The notes beneath the pieces were generated by a model. It made no database searches and had not been told where the DNA came from. It saw only the letters and a program-made list of their open reading frames with translations. A stretch of 64,000 bases of DNA, taken from NCBI GenBank assembly GCA_014859965.1, contig JACZKQ010000175.1, positions 1-64,000 on the forward strand, in the 5' to 3' direction. Positions within the stretch are counted from its first letter, which is position 1; each line of letters begins with the position of its first letter. This DNA is from Phycisphaerae bacterium. Lineage in GTDB: Bacteria > Planctomycetota > Phycisphaerae > Sedimentisphaerales > Anaerohalosphaeraceae. Positions 18,369-28,484 of the stretch are shown here, in pieces. The position numbers and the translations under genes were made by a program.

Positions 18369-19292
18369 TCAACTAAACAGCGCCTCGACGAATTCCTCGG
18401 GGTCGAACTCGGCGATGTCTTCGGGTCTTTCACCGAGGCCGATGAATTTAACGGGTATATCCAGCATGTCCTTGATCGCGATGACGATGCCGCCGCGGGC
18501 CGTGCCGTCGAGCTTGGCGAGGAAAATGCCCGTCACGTCGATCGCTTCCAGAAAAGTCTTGGCCTGGATAATCGCATTCTGCCCGGTGGTGGCGTCGAGC
18601 ACGAGCAGCACCTCGTGCGGCGAGCCGGGGATCTTTCTGGCGGCCACGTTTCGGATCTTCGTCAACTGGTCCATCAAGTGCTTTTGGGTGTGGAGGCGCC
18701 CCGCCGTATCCATGATCAGGTAATCCACCTCGCGCGACATCGCCGCTTCGCAGGCATCATAGGCGACGGCTGCCGGGTCGGAGCCCATCTTGTGCTTGAC
18801 GATCTGCACGCCGATGCGCTCGGCCCAGATCGAAAGCTGCTCGACCGCCGCGGCCCGGAACGTATCGCACGCCGCCACGATCACCTTCTTATTATTGCGG
18901 CTCAGCACGTACGCCAGCTTGGCGATGCTCGTCGTCTTGCCGGAGCCATTGATTCCGCCGACCAGAATCACTGTCGGCCCCGACGCCGCCGTCTTCAGGC
19001 GACGATCCTGCTCCGGCCAATATCCCTTCATGTGGTCCTTTAAAAACGGGATGATCTCCTCGCTGGTTGCAATCTTCTTGGCGCGATACGCCTGCCGCAA
19101 GTCCGAAACGAGTTTCTCCGTCGTCTCGACGCCGATGTCGTCGCTGATCAGCGTCTCCTCCAACTCGTCGAGCAGCGCCTCGTCGATCTTGCGCCCCATG
19201 GTCAAAACCGCCGACAGACTGGACGTAATGCGCGCGCGTGTCTTGCCCAGATGCTCTTTAAGGTACTGCACTGTTTTTGTGAAAATGCCCAT
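18369..19292 (-). CDS. ftsY: signal recognition particle receptor FtsY
   Basis: This SRP-type GTPase docks ribosome-SRP complexes at the membrane for co-translational insertion. From the ATG at 19292 it has 307 residues: an NG domain with a helical N part, the P-loop GGINGSGKT at 112-120, 'AACDTFRAAAVEQL' near 140-153, and the G3 motif DTAGR at 195-199 followed by 'LHTQKHLMDQL'. The acidic A domain of E. coli FtsY is absent, as in many short FtsY proteins. A GGAG site lies 5 nt before the chosen ATG. It diverges from dnaA. Confidence 0.95.
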   Translation of the reverse strand: MGIFTKTVQYLKEHLGKTRARITSSLSAVLTMGRKIDEALLDELEETLISDDIGVETTEKLVSDLRQAYRAKKIATSEEIIPFLKDHMKGYWPEQDRRLKTAASGPTVILVGGINGSGKTTSIAKLAYVLSRNNKKVIVAACDTFRAAAVEQLSIWAERIGVQIVKHKMGSDPAAVAYDACEAAMSREVDYLIMDTAGRLHTQKHLMDQLTKIRNVAARKIPGSPHEVLLVLDATTGQNAIIQAKTFLEAIDVTGIFLAKLDGTARGGIVIAIKDMLDIPVKFIGLGERPEDIAEFDPEEFVEALFS

Positions 19293-19487
19293 ATGCACTC
19301 CGCAAACTGTTTTCCTGCCGCCCCATCCGCGGCATGCTTACTTTTCGGCGCATCGAGATCGCCTCCTGCAGAGTTTCCCAGATTATCCCTTCTATTTCAA
19401 GCATGCGGCGGATTTTCGCCGGCGATCATGGCGGCCAGACCTGAATTAGCCGATTCGCCGATTCCCCGCCAACTTTAGGATTTTTCT

Positions 19488-20966
19488 TTGACAAAGCGCG
19501 CCCCCCTGTGTAACCTGACTTCTCGCACAGCCACGGAAGGCATGCCGGATCAGCCCACGCGGCTGGAACAAAAGTTCATGCAGGTTTCTAAGGTTTCTTT
19601 CGGGCTTGACGTACGTTTCATGGTGTTTTCAGGTACTTTGGAGAAGTGGGAGAAGGATTTGGCGCACGACACAGCGGAACTCTTCGTGCGGATTGTCGAA
19701 AGAGTCAGGGCCCTCGACCCGGTACATACCCGTAAATGGTTCGACGACCTGGTAGTCGCTCGCCTCGACGCCGGTATACTCGAAGTCGCCTGCCCTAACG
19801 AGGCTGCCGCGCAGTTTCTCGAAGATAACTGCCTGTCCGTCTTCACCCAGGCGGCCCAGCACGCCACGGGGCACCTGGTCGCGATTCGCTTTGTCGTCAA
19901 TCAGGCCGCCGGGGCCACCCCGTCTTTGGCCGTCGACCCGTCCGCCGTCAGGCTTCATCCGGACTATACCTTCGAAAGCTTCGTCGTCGGCCCCTGCAAC
20001 CGCCTCGCCCATGCAAGCTGCATCGCCGTGAGCCACTCCCCTGGAAATACATACAATCCCCTTTTCGTCTACGGCGCTGTCGGCCTGGGCAAGACTCACC
20101 TTCTTCATGCGGTCTGCCACGGCGTCAGAAAAGATACCCCGGACATCAGAATCCAGTTTCTCAGTTGTGAAGAATTTGTCAACCGCTTCATCACGGCCAT
20201 CGAGCAGGGCCTCCTCGCCGAATTCCAGAGCCAGTTTAGAACTGTCGACGTCCTCGTCATCGATGACGTCCAGTTCCTCAGCGAACGCGAACAAAGCCAG
20301 GAAGAATTCTTTCACACATTCAATGCCATATACAACAACCACCGGCAGATCATTCTCACCGCCGATTGCGCCCCCGGCGAAATCCCCGCTATCGAAGAGC
20401 GGCTCATCAGCCGCTTCAAATGGGGACTCGTCGCGCGACTGGACGCACCCAGCTATGAAACCCGTGTCGCCATTGTCCAGAAGAAAGCACGCCTCCGCGG
20501 CATCGACATCGGCGATGAAGTCGCCGAATATATCGCCGGCAAGGTCATTGCCAACATCCGCGAACTCGAAGGGGCCCTGACCATCATCTACGCCACGGCC
20601 CAGGCCGCCGGCGAACCGATCAACCTGCAACTGGCCCGGCAGGCCCTCGGCCGTCAGCAGGCCGAAACCCGCAAGGGCGTATCGATCACCGAGATCATTG
20701 ACGCGGTCACACGGTTTTACGACGTCCGCCTTGCCGACCTCCAGAGCAAGAGAAGAAGCCAGTCCATCGCATTACCGCGGCAGGTCTGCATGTACCTTGC
20801 CAGGAATCTCACCCGCCACAGCCTCGAAGAAATCGGCGGGCACCTCGGCGGCCGGGATCACTCGACCGTCCTCCACGCCTACGGCAAAATCGACGAACTC
20901 CGTCGGACCGACCCGCAGACCCGCGGCCAGATCGACCAGCTTATCGCCGCCATCCGACCCGAATAG
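19488..20966 (+). CDS. dnaA: chromosomal replication initiator DnaA
   Basis: DnaA binds DnaA boxes at oriC and melts the origin. Domain I ('LFVRIVERVRALDP...KWFDDL') is followed by a short linker and the AAA+ domain starting 'LHPDYTFESFVVGPCNRLAHA'. Walker A, GAVGLGKTH, is at about residues 196-204, and Walker B and neighbours read 'VDVLVIDDVQFLS'. Domain IV carries the DNA-binding signature 'GGRDHSTVLHAYGKI'. The start is uncertain. The longest frame begins at TTG 19488 (492 residues), while TTG 19659, behind GGGAGAAGG, would place domain I at the usual distance from the N-terminus. ATG 19542 and 19620 are other options. No dnaN or recF follows, and I see no cluster of DnaA boxes on either side. 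Confidence 0.94.
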   Translation: MTKRAPLCNLTSRTATEGMPDQPTRLEQKFMQVSKVSFGLDVRFMVFSGTLEKWEKDLAHDTAELFVRIVERVRALDPVHTRKWFDDLVVARLDAGILEVACPNEAAAQFLEDNCLSVFTQAAQHATGHLVAIRFVVNQAAGATPSLAVDPSAVRLHPDYTFESFVVGPCNRLAHASCIAVSHSPGNTYNPLFVYGAVGLGKTHLLHAVCHGVRKDTPDIRIQFLSCEEFVNRFITAIEQGLLAEFQSQFRTVDVLVIDDVQFLSEREQSQEEFFHTFNAIYNNHRQIILTADCAPGEIPAIEERLISRFKWGLVARLDAPSYETRVAIVQKKARLRGIDIGDEVAEYIAGKVIANIRELEGALTIIYATAQAAGEPINLQLARQALGRQQAETRKGVSITEIIDAVTRFYDVRLADLQSKRRSQSIALPRQVCMYLARNLTRHSLEEIGGHLGGRDHSTVLHAYGKIDELRRTDPQTRGQIDQLIAAIRPE

Positions 20967-21049
20967 GCGCTGTCGGAAAATGCCCCCTGATTGATAATCG
21001 CCCTGTGGTGCGCGTATAGGACCGTGCGAACACGCCTCGCGTGGGCTTG

Positions 21050-21055
21050 TATAAT
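21050..21055 (+). promoter_or_regulatory. possible -10 box for the sensor kinase
   Basis: A perfect TATAAT lies 40 nt before the histidine kinase start. The sequence 17 nt upstream (CGAACA) is a poor -35, so this is weak. Confidence 0.3.
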
Positions 21056-21095
21056 ATAGTGGCAAAAGTTCGTTGGCATTAAGTTCGGGGGCGCC

Positions 21096-22505
21096 ATGAA
21101 CACCAGGGAAAAGTTCTTCGCGGCGGGTCTGCTTACCGGCATGGTGATATTGATGGCGGCCGGGATCCTTGCGTTCTTTGAGGAGCGCCGTCTGCTTGAA
21201 ATGCAGCGGATTGCGGAGATCGAAGCCCTTAGCGAGCAACTGCTGGACGACTATGCGACTCATCTGCGGGACCTGCGGCGCGAGGGTTTCAATTTCATTT
21301 TATTGTCGGACGAGAGACGCCTCGATAATTTCAACCTTGCGGCGTCCAAGATAGAGGAAATAGGCGAATCGTTGAGAGGAAGGCCAGACGTTTTCGGCGA
21401 CAAGGCAAGACTGGATGCGATTATAGCGAACGTTAGAACCTATGTAATTCTTTATCGGCAACTTATTGAAACGGCTGTAACCGACGGCTCCGAAGTCGCG
21501 CTGCGGCAGGCAGGAGAAACGATTTCGGCGGCAAGGCTGGACCATATCCTGGAATCGCTCCGCGATCTTGAGCAAGAAAACATCGTTGCGTTTGCAGACC
21601 GCAGCGCCGAGATCAGCAAAGCGGCCAGAACCACGATTTTGGCGATAGGATTTTTTATTATTCTCGCGATGGCCCTCATTGTTGTTTCGGTGGGAGTGAT
21701 GCTGCACTATTATGTCGCCAACAAATCACTTCTGCGGGAAACCACCGCCTTGAACCAGAACCTTCAGGCAAGCCGCAAAGAAATTGAGTCGATCGTCAGC
21801 TTTGTTTCACATGACCTGCGAGCCCCGCTGATCAACGTAAACGGGTTCTCCGCCGCCATTGCCGACGACAACCACCGGCTTGTTGAACTGCTCGACCCGC
21901 TGGAGGCCGCCCCGGCCGCACGCAAAGAACTCGACGCGATACTGCGCGAACGCACGCCGGAAGCGCTCAATTTCATCAAAAACGCCGCCGCTTCGATGGA
22001 GACGCTGATAACGACCATGGTGAAAGTGGCGCGCGCCGGGCAGTTGCCGGTCCACCCCCGGCGGATCGACGTTAATGAGATGCTGCAAGGAATCGTCAGT
22101 ACTTTCGAGTTCCGAATCAAGGAGGTCGGCGCGACCGTACAGATTGACCCGCTGCCGGACTGTACGGCCGATGCGGACCAGGTGCGGCAGGTATTCTCGA
22201 ACCTCTTAGACAATGCCATCAAGTATAGAGCACCCTCAAGAGCCCTGCTGGTGCGCGTCACCGGAAAGATTGATGCGGGGCAGAGCATCTACTGCGTTGA
22301 GGACAACGGCGTCGGGATCGCCGAGGCGGACATCCGGAACGTATCGGAGATGTTCTACCAGGTCAAGAACATGAGCGCCGGCGGCGAAGGCATGGGTCTG
22401 GCGATCGCCAGAAAAATGGTTGAACGGAACGGCGGCGCTCTGGAGGTGCAGTCGGAACTGGAACACGGCAGCAGATTTATTGTGCGTCTTAACGCCGCGG
22501 ATTAA
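21096..22505 (+). CDS. membrane sensor histidine kinase
   Basis: This is a 469-residue transmembrane sensor kinase. A first membrane helix lies at about residues 9-28, an extracytoplasmic helical sensor at about 30-180, and a second membrane helix at about 181-206. The DHp domain has the phosphoacceptor His239 in 'SFVSHDLRAPLINVNGF'. The ATPase domain has an N-box (NLLDNAIKYR), a G1 box (DNGVGIA) and a G2 box (GEGMGLAIARKM). No response regulator gene is adjacent, so it is an orphan kinase here. The nearest neighbours are dnaA upstream and a convergent HtrA protease downstream. The signal sensed is unknown. Confidence 0.93.
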   Translation: MNTREKFFAAGLLTGMVILMAAGILAFFEERRLLEMQRIAEIEALSEQLLDDYATHLRDLRREGFNFILLSDERRLDNFNLAASKIEEIGESLRGRPDVFGDKARLDAIIANVRTYVILYRQLIETAVTDGSEVALRQAGETISAARLDHILESLRDLEQENIVAFADRSAEISKAARTTILAIGFFIILAMALIVVSVGVMLHYYVANKSLLRETTALNQNLQASRKEIESIVSFVSHDLRAPLINVNGFSAAIADDNHRLVELLDPLEAAPAARKELDAILRERTPEALNFIKNAAASMETLITTMVKVARAGQLPVHPRRIDVNEMLQGIVSTFEFRIKEVGATVQIDPLPDCTADADQVRQVFSNLLDNAIKYRAPSRALLVRVTGKIDAGQSIYCVEDNGVGIAEADIRNVSEMFYQVKNMSAGGEGMGLAIARKMVERNGGALEVQSELEHGSRFIVRLNAAD

Positions 22506-22563
22506 AACCCTGTCGCCAGTGGGCCGCGGTCACTCGCCAACCGAACGAAACAAGGTGGGTCTC

Positions 22564-22600
22564 AAAAAAATCCCGGCCGCCGTCGGTCGGCAGCCGGGAC
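22564..22600 (-). terminator. rho-independent terminator of the HtrA gene
   Basis: Read on the minus strand, a GC-rich hairpin (22571-22599) is followed by a run of T (A on the plus strand, 22564-22570). It lies about 30 nt past the protease stop codon. Confidence 0.8.
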
Positions 22601-22630
22601 TGAACCTCTGTCCTATCATTCCTGTCGCCG

Positions 22631-24073
22631 CTATTTCAGATTTACGACAACGTACTGGGCATACCGCTCGTTCCTGACCAGCAGCAGCACCTTGCCCGTC
22701 TTGGCCGATTCCTCTACGGCTTCGCTGAATTCTTTAACCGTAGCAATATCCCGACGGTTCACGCTGACAATCAGAATGCCCGGCGTAATGCCCGCCCGGT
22801 CCGCGGGGCTGCCTTGGCTGACTTCGGTAACGATAACGCCCCTTGCCTTGCCGAACCCCAGTCGCCTGGCAATCTCCTCTGTCAGTTCCTGTACCTGAAC
22901 GCCTAAGGTTTTGGCGGCCTCCGACGAGCCGAGCATCGCCATCTCACCTTCTTCAAGAGAACCGATCTCGACCGTGAAGGCCTTTTCCTTGCCGTCGCGC
23001 AGCACCGTCAGATTAATCTTCGTGCCGGGTTTCAGAAGCGCGACCTCATTGCGGAACGACTGCCAGTCCTCGACGACTTTGCCATTAATCTTGCGAATAA
23101 TGTCGCGCCGCTCCAGACCGGCCTTGTCCGCGGGAGACTCCGGAACAACCTCCGTGATAAGCACCCCCTTGTTGTCCTTCAAGCCGAAGACGTCCGCCAG
23201 TTCGGGCGAGATCTTCTCCGGATGCATGACGATGCCGATGTAGCCGCGTGTCACTTTGCCGGTCGCCTTAAGTTGGTCCTCAATGCTCTTGGCCATATTG
23301 ATGGGAATCGCAAAGCCGATGCCCATGTACCCGCCGCTCTGGCTGAAAATCGCTGTGTTGATTCCCACGGCCTTGCCGTCGATGTTCAAGAGCGGTCCGC
23401 CCGAATTGCCCGGGTTAATCGCCGCATCCGTCTGGATAAAATCTTCGTATTCCGTAATGCCGACGCCCCGGCTCTTGGCACTGACCACCCCGACGGTCAC
23501 CGTGGCCTGCAAACCAAACGGGCTGCCCACCGCGATGACCCACTCTCCGATGTCCAGCGCGTCACTGTCGCCCAGTTCGATTGCCGGAAGTCCCTCACCC
23601 TCGATCTTAATCAGCGCTACGTCAGATTTTGGATCTGTTCCGATAACCTTTGCGGAGTCGTATTCCTTACCGTCCTGAAGCGTTACCACGATCTTGTCGG
23701 CGTCGCCGACCACGTGATTGTTCGTCAGAATATACCCGTCGGGACTGATGATAAACCCGGAACCCTGACCCACTTGCGGACGCGGCCGAGGTGCGGGCTG
23801 GCGGTATCGCGGCCCGAAGAAACGCTCGAAAAACTCGTCGTCAAACGGAGACGGCTGGCCGGGCCGACCCGGTTGGCCGGGCTGGCTAACGGTCTTTTCC
23901 ACACGAATCGATACAACCGCCGGGATCGCCTTTTTGGCGACCTCAGAGAACGCCTTTGACGTCTCACGCAGCGTTGCTATTCCGTCGTCCGCCACCGCGG
24001 GCGCCGCGGTCCACACGATTAGCGCGATACTCAACATTGCGATTGCCGCGTTAGAGCGTACTCTCAAGTTCAT
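22631..24073 (-). CDS. htrA: Do/HtrA-type periplasmic serine protease
   Basis: This is an envelope quality-control protease of the DegP/DegQ family. A signal peptide (about residues 1-28, ending 'APAVADD') directs export. The catalytic triad is His120 in 'LTNNHVVG', Asp151 in 'PKSDVALIKI' and Ser224 in 'NPGNSGGPLLN'. Two PDZ domains follow, at about 275-370 and 395-475. The linker after residue 60 is rich in Pro and Gln (QPGQPGRPGQPSP). Length, 480 residues, matches DegP. It is monocistronic, with its own terminator. Whether it behaves as DegP or DegQ cannot be told. Confidence 0.95.
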   Translation of the reverse strand: MNLRVRSNAAIAMLSIALIVWTAAPAVADDGIATLRETSKAFSEVAKKAIPAVVSIRVEKTVSQPGQPGRPGQPSPFDDEFFERFFGPRYRQPAPRPRPQVGQGSGFIISPDGYILTNNHVVGDADKIVVTLQDGKEYDSAKVIGTDPKSDVALIKIEGEGLPAIELGDSDALDIGEWVIAVGSPFGLQATVTVGVVSAKSRGVGITEYEDFIQTDAAINPGNSGGPLLNIDGKAVGINTAIFSQSGGYMGIGFAIPINMAKSIEDQLKATGKVTRGYIGIVMHPEKISPELADVFGLKDNKGVLITEVVPESPADKAGLERRDIIRKINGKVVEDWQSFRNEVALLKPGTKINLTVLRDGKEKAFTVEIGSLEEGEMAMLGSSEAAKTLGVQVQELTEEIARRLGFGKARGVIVTEVSQGSPADRAGITPGILIVSVNRRDIATVKEFSEAVEESAKTGKVLLLVRNERYAQYVVVNLK

Positions 24074-24405
24074 TTCGCATGCCTTTCACAGAAATTGACA
24101 AACCTGGCGTCGAACGAACTACCCGTCGACCGCTGTCTACTGTATCGTCCGGACGACCTCTTATCTCAAAGGATTTCATAACCCATCAGGATATCCGGTC
24201 TATACGTTACAGTCGCTTTTTTGTGCACTTTACTACACTGCAAATGGAATGCCATAGAGCCGTCTACCCCTAAGATACTGCCGTAAAACGACTTATGATG
24301 TTAATGGCGCACGCAGTTCCTGCTCCGAATGGCCGTTTTGCAGCCCCGAAGTGTCAAAGTGGCAGGATCGCACCCACTCCTGTCGGCTACTAACCCCCCT
24401 TAGGC
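24074..24405. other. intergenic region between htrA and ftsH
   Basis: These 332 bases hold no convincing gene. They should contain the htrA promoter (minus strand) and the 3' end of the ftsH transcript. I found no strong sigma-70 match or hairpin terminator. Confidence 0.5.
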
Positions 24406-26400
24406 TTAGGTCGTGCCCGCAGCCTTCTCAGCCGCGGCACCTGCGGCGGTCTGTTCCTGGCTCTTCTTCTGCTCTAATGCCAGCAGATCCGACACCGTCG
24501 GCTTCTCCAGTTCACGCCCGCTCAGTACGATTTCCACCTCTGCGGCATCCAGTGTCTCATATTTCAGAAGCGCCGCCGCCAGGTTCTGGACCCTTTCACG
24601 GCTGCCTTCAATGAGTTGCCGCGCCTTCAAATACGCTTCGTCGATCAAGCCCTTGATCTCTTTGTCGATCAGCTCCGACGTCTTCTCCGAATAATCTCGG
24701 CTGGTGCCCGGATAGTACATCTCGGTCATGCCGTCGCCGCCGTAGTCGATGGGCCCTAATTCGTCGCCCATGCCCCACGTCAGCACCATCCCACGTGCAA
24801 TCGCCGTGGCCTGTTTAATGTCGGACTGCGCCCCGCTGCTGATATCGTCGCAGAACATCCACTCGGCGATACGGCCTCCGAAGCAGACCTGCAGCTGCGC
24901 CATACAATACCTCTTTGTATAGAACAGCCGATCCTTTTCCGGAAGCGCAAACGTCGCACCGCCCATCGGCCCCCTCGGAATAATACTCACTTTATGAAGC
25001 GGATCCGCCTCTTTCAGCCGCGACTGCACAAACGCGTGCCCCGCCTCGTGAAACGCCGTCAGGCTCCTGTCCTGCTCGTCGATCACGCGGCTCTTTTTGG
25101 CCCGTCCCCAGCGGACTTTATCCCGGGCTTCCTCCATGTCCGCCATTTCGACGTAGTCCTTGTTCGCCATGCTCGCACTGATCGCAGCTTCATTGATCAG
25201 GGCCTCCAACTCGGCGCCGCTGAACATCGGTGTTCCCCGCGCCAGCCGCTCGAAGTCCACATTCGGACCTATGCGAATCGACCGGGCATGTATCTTCAGA
25301 ATCTCCACGCGCCCCTTCAGATCCGGAAGCGGCACGACCACCTGCCGGTCGAAGCGGCCGGGACGCGTCAGCGCATGGTCCAGAATATCCTTGCGGTTGG
25401 TCGCCGCTATCACGATCACCTGGTCGTTCGTATCAAACCCGTCCATTTCCACCAGAATCGCGTTCAGCGTCTGCTCGCGTTCATCATGGCCTCCGCTGAC
25501 AAAACCGGGGCCGCGTTTGCGCCCGATCGCGTCGATTTCGTCGAGGAATATGATGCACGGCGAGTTTTCCTTGGCCTGCTTGAACAGATCGCGCACCCTG
25601 CTGGCGCCGACACCCACGAACATTTCCACGAAATCGCTGCCGGAAATGCTGAAAAACGGCACCTCGGACTCACCGGCGATCGCCTTGGCCAGCAGCGTCT
25701 TGCCGCACCCTGGAGGGCCGACCAGCAGCACGCCCCGGGGTATCCGGCCGCCGATTTTTTTAAATTTCTTCGGGTTCTTCAAAAACTCGATGGTCTCGGC
25801 TACCTCTTCCTTCGCCTCGTCGATGCCTGCAACGTCCGCAAACGTAACCCGCTGCTCGCGACCCTGCACCTTGTGGCGGCTGCGTCCGAAACTCATCAAC
25901 ATACCCCCGCCGCCCGTTCGCATGTTGCGAATGAATATGAAATACACAAACGCCACCAGCAGGACGATCGGAAGCAAATTCCACAGCAGAGGCACCCAGA
26001 ATTCCTGCCGCGCGAAATTCACCTCGATGCCTTTGTCGGCAAGGCGGTTCAGAAAGTCCGCCGGCATCATATCGGGATCATAACTCACCTCGAAGGTCTC
26101 GGGAGCTCCGGCCTCACGGGCCGCCAGGCCCTGCTCGTTAAATTTGCCCAGGATCTGTCCGCGCGAGGGCTGTATGTCCACTCTCTCGACATACCCCTTG
26201 TCCACGAGGTCCATGAACTGCGGCAACAGCGGGATCACCTCCGCCCTGCGCCATTTGTTCATTATCAGCATCGCCGTCATCAGCACCAGACCGATCACAA
26301 GCCAGCCCAACGGGTTCCGGTTGTAACGCGGCATACCTTTTCGCGGGGCGCCCTTGGCGTCTTTTGGAATCTGGGAATTCTGCTTTAAATCATTATTCAT
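24406..26400 (-). CDS. ftsH: ATP-dependent zinc metalloprotease FtsH
   Basis: This membrane-anchored AAA+ protease degrades misassembled membrane proteins and regulatory proteins. Membrane segments lie at about residues 31-47 and 137-157, enclosing a periplasmic domain. Walker A, GPPGCGKT, is at 228-235, and Walker B is IIFLDEID at 283-290. The second region of homology includes '[20 protein letters not shown]'. The zinc site HEAGH is at 451-455. The C-terminus is rich in Ala and Glu. Length (664 residues) is normal. It is downstream of, and co-oriented with, the LptE and BamD-like genes. Confidence 0.96.
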   Translation of the reverse strand: MNNDLKQNSQIPKDAKGAPRKGMPRYNRNPLGWLVIGLVLMTAMLIMNKWRRAEVIPLLPQFMDLVDKGYVERVDIQPSRGQILGKFNEQGLAAREAGAPETFEVSYDPDMMPADFLNRLADKGIEVNFARQEFWVPLLWNLLPIVLLVAFVYFIFIRNMRTGGGGMLMSFGRSRHKVQGREQRVTFADVAGIDEAKEEVAETIEFLKNPKKFKKIGGRIPRGVLLVGPPGCGKTLLAKAIAGESEVPFFSISGSDFVEMFVGVGASRVRDLFKQAKENSPCIIFLDEIDAIGRKRGPGFVSGGHDEREQTLNAILVEMDGFDTNDQVIVIAATNRKDILDHALTRPGRFDRQVVVPLPDLKGRVEILKIHARSIRIGPNVDFERLARGTPMFSGAELEALINEAAISASMANKDYVEMADMEEARDKVRWGRAKKSRVIDEQDRSLTAFHEAGHAFVQSRLKEADPLHKVSIIPRGPMGGATFALPEKDRLFYTKRYCMAQLQVCFGGRIAEWMFCDDISSGAQSDIKQATAIARGMVLTWGMGDELGPIDYGGDGMTEMYYPGTSRDYSEKTSELIDKEIKGLIDEAYLKARQLIEGSRERVQNLAAALLKYETLDAAEVEIVLSGRELEKPTVSDLLALEQKKSQEQTAAGAAAEKAAGTT

Positions 26401-26628
26401 AAGTTTCGCTTTGCATTCCAGCGTTTAACAGCTAATCATTACAAACCGGCCCACGGTCAATCGCCGCGAGGACCACAATCAGGAAGCACATTCGAAGAAG
26501 AGGCGGCTACAAACCGTCGCACGAGGTCACCCCACAAACCCGACTCGCCTGCTCCGAACACCGTCCGGAACTGCTGGGTCTTCAGTCACCTCCAAAGTCT
26601 CCTCGCTCATGCCTCATGAGACACAAGG

Positions 26629-27165
26629 CTACCAGGTTTCTTCCATTAACTCGACTACGCGCTGCGCTGCACGGTTGGCCGCCACAGCCGCCGAATAGTC
26701 AAAATCCTGCCCCAGTTCGGGTGAGTACGTCGACGATGCCGCGACCGTTTCGCTGTTAATCAGCAACTCCCCTGTCCTCAGGTTCTTCCAGCTCACAATT
26801 ACGTAAAACTGCACCTCTTGTTCAAGCGGTTTTCCCGTCTCGCGGTCCAGTGCCAGCACACCCGAGCCGATCCCTGTAATCTGCCCGCTGAGCACACTAT
26901 CGGCAAAATCACGGTCCGACACAATCTTATATGGTGTTTCGGCCTCGATCCGCTTGCATACGGCGTCGGTCAGCGTGTATTCGTAGCCCCTGCGGAAACT
27001 GAGTGAGTCGAACATCTCGACATAAACCGTCCCCACGTCCCGTGGATAGAGCCAGTCGTTCGTATAACCCGACAAGCCGCCGCGCCCGCAGCCGATCAGC
27101 GGCATGCAGCACACAGCCGCTAAGAAGACGACGCACAGTCTCGTTTTCGTTACCAATCCCTTCAC
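26629..27165 (-). CDS. lptE: LptE-like LPS-assembly lipoprotein
   Basis: This is a predicted outer-membrane lipoprotein of about 178 residues. From a GTG at 27165, a signal sequence ends in the lipobox Leu23-Ile24-Gly25-Cys26. The mature part follows the LptE pattern: 'VYVEMFDSLSFRRGYEY', 'LTDAVCKRIEA', 'ADSVLSGQITGI' and a C-terminal helix 'AAQRVVELMEETW'. LptE plugs the LptD barrel that inserts lipopolysaccharide into the outer leaflet. The longer reading to 27309 would overlap the upstream gene and puts the lipobox too deep, so GTG is preferred. It lies between a BamD-like gene and ftsH, consistent with an envelope operon. Confidence 0.75.
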   Translation of the reverse strand: MKGLVTKTRLCVVFLAAVCCMPLIGCGRGGLSGYTNDWLYPRDVGTVYVEMFDSLSFRRGYEYTLTDAVCKRIEAETPYKIVSDRDFADSVLSGQITGIGSGVLALDRETGKPLEQEVQFYVIVSWKNLRTGELLINSETVAASSTYSPELGQDFDYSAAVAANRAAQRVVELMEETW

Positions 27166-27253
27166 CTGACTACCCCGATTAGTCCCTCTTGATTTATCGA
27201 CCCGACCGCCGCCGCTTGAGTCCATGCCGGCCGGCAAAAAATCCGGGCCCCGG

Positions 27254-28324
27254 CTATTTGCGATTGCCCGATAAGAACCCAAGGCCGAACCAACTGTCCA
27301 CGACCACATTGCCCGCTTTGAACAGGCGACGCCCCAACTTCTTGCTCTCGCCGGGCACGATCTCGGTCAAACCCGAACCCCAGGCCAGTATGCGCGCCTG
27401 CGCCATTTCCGCCGCCGCGGTGTCCGGCCAATTCCTGATTACCTCATCGTAGTAGAGCTTCGCGGCGTCCACGCTCCCTGTGCGATCGTAATACTCGCCG
27501 ATTGCATACTGTTTATAGGCCAACTGCTCGTCAATCAGCTTGAGTTTCTCTTCGATGTCGTTGTCTACTGCCATTTCCGGATACCGAAGTCTGTAATTTC
27601 TGTAGTACGTCCGGGCGCTGGCCAGACTCGTCGGGTCGTAATCCGGGCTCCGGTACGCCGAGTGCAGCGACTGCGCCATTTCAAGAAGCGCCGTGCGACC
27701 CATCTCGCCCGTTGGCCATCGGCTCGAAATCTCCGACCACACCTCGTATGCGTCCAGGTGATCCCCTTTTTTCGAATAGCCCCGCGCCAATGTCACGAGG
27801 GAACGCTGGGCAATCGGCGCTTCTCCCGCGCGGTCGGCAATCCGCCGCAAAATCGTTTCGCCCTCGTCGAATGCCGACAATTTCAGCACTTTCAGCACCG
27901 GACGCTTTTCACCGTTCACAAAGCTCTGTCCGACCGAAAATTCCCGCTCCATCGCCGTCTCGTAGAGCCAGCTCGACGGATAACCCGTTAACAGCTCCTC
28001 GTATTTGCGGACCGCCTCCACCCATTTGCCTTCAGCATAGAGAAGTTCCGCCGCAACAAACAAGTCGAAATCGCCGCCGGCAAGTTCCGGACGCTCCGCC
28101 TTCAGTCGCCCCAGTTCGGCCATAGCTCCCGCCGAATCGCCCATACCGACGAGCTGCTTGAACCTGGCGACCGCCATGACGTATTGCCCCTCCGGCGATG
28201 CCGACACATTCTGCCAATCGGTCCCATTCTTCAAAATCAGTGTGTCGGCGTGCAGCAGGCCACCGCACAAAACCGCCGCGGCCGCAACCTGCACCAGCAA
28301 ACGCACCTGTCCCATAGACCGCAT
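27254..28324 (-). CDS. BamD-like periplasmic TPR protein
   Basis: This exported tetratricopeptide protein of 356 residues has a signal peptide at about residues 1-26 (ending 'GLLHADT'), then several helical repeats such as 'AGAMAELGRLKAERPEL', 'EAVRKYEELLTGYPSS' and 'AAKLYYDEVIRNWPDT'. Spacing and the C-terminal repeat resemble BamD, the outer-membrane protein assembly factor, but there is no lipobox cysteine at the cleavage site. A generic TPR scaffold is therefore possible. The start may be the ATG at 28324 or 28315. It is first in a run with lptE and ftsH and is preceded by a good promoter. Confidence 0.7.
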   Translation of the reverse strand: MRSMGQVRLLVQVAAAAVLCGGLLHADTLILKNGTDWQNVSASPEGQYVMAVARFKQLVGMGDSAGAMAELGRLKAERPELAGGDFDLFVAAELLYAEGKWVEAVRKYEELLTGYPSSWLYETAMEREFSVGQSFVNGEKRPVLKVLKLSAFDEGETILRRIADRAGEAPIAQRSLVTLARGYSKKGDHLDAYEVWSEISSRWPTGEMGRTALLEMAQSLHSAYRSPDYDPTSLASARTYYRNYRLRYPEMAVDNDIEEKLKLIDEQLAYKQYAIGEYYDRTGSVDAAKLYYDEVIRNWPDTAAAEMAQARILAWGSGLTEIVPGESKKLGRRLFKAGNVVVDSWFGLGFLSGNRK

Positions 28325-28365
28325 CTGTCTACCTCACAATAGAAATATTTTCAGGCCAATGCGGC

Positions 28366-28393
28366 ATTATACCCCATCCGGCGCGCCTTGCAA
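28366..28393 (-). promoter_or_regulatory. sigma-70-type promoter for the BamD-like gene
   Basis: On the minus strand TTGCAA (28393-28388) and a perfect TATAAT (28371-28366) are 16 nt apart. They lie about 40 nt before the start at 28324. Confidence 0.6.
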
Positions 28394-28484
28394 CCTTCCT
28401 TTGGCCCACATTTCTTGCCAATCTGGCATTAGGGCGCATACGAATCGCGTAAAAGTGGAAAAGGAAGGTCATAATATGACTTGC

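Noticed and set aside
19300-19487. oriC between ftsY and dnaA
   Set aside because: Only an imperfect TTATCC-like word was found. There is no cluster of DnaA boxes or AT-rich unwinding region.
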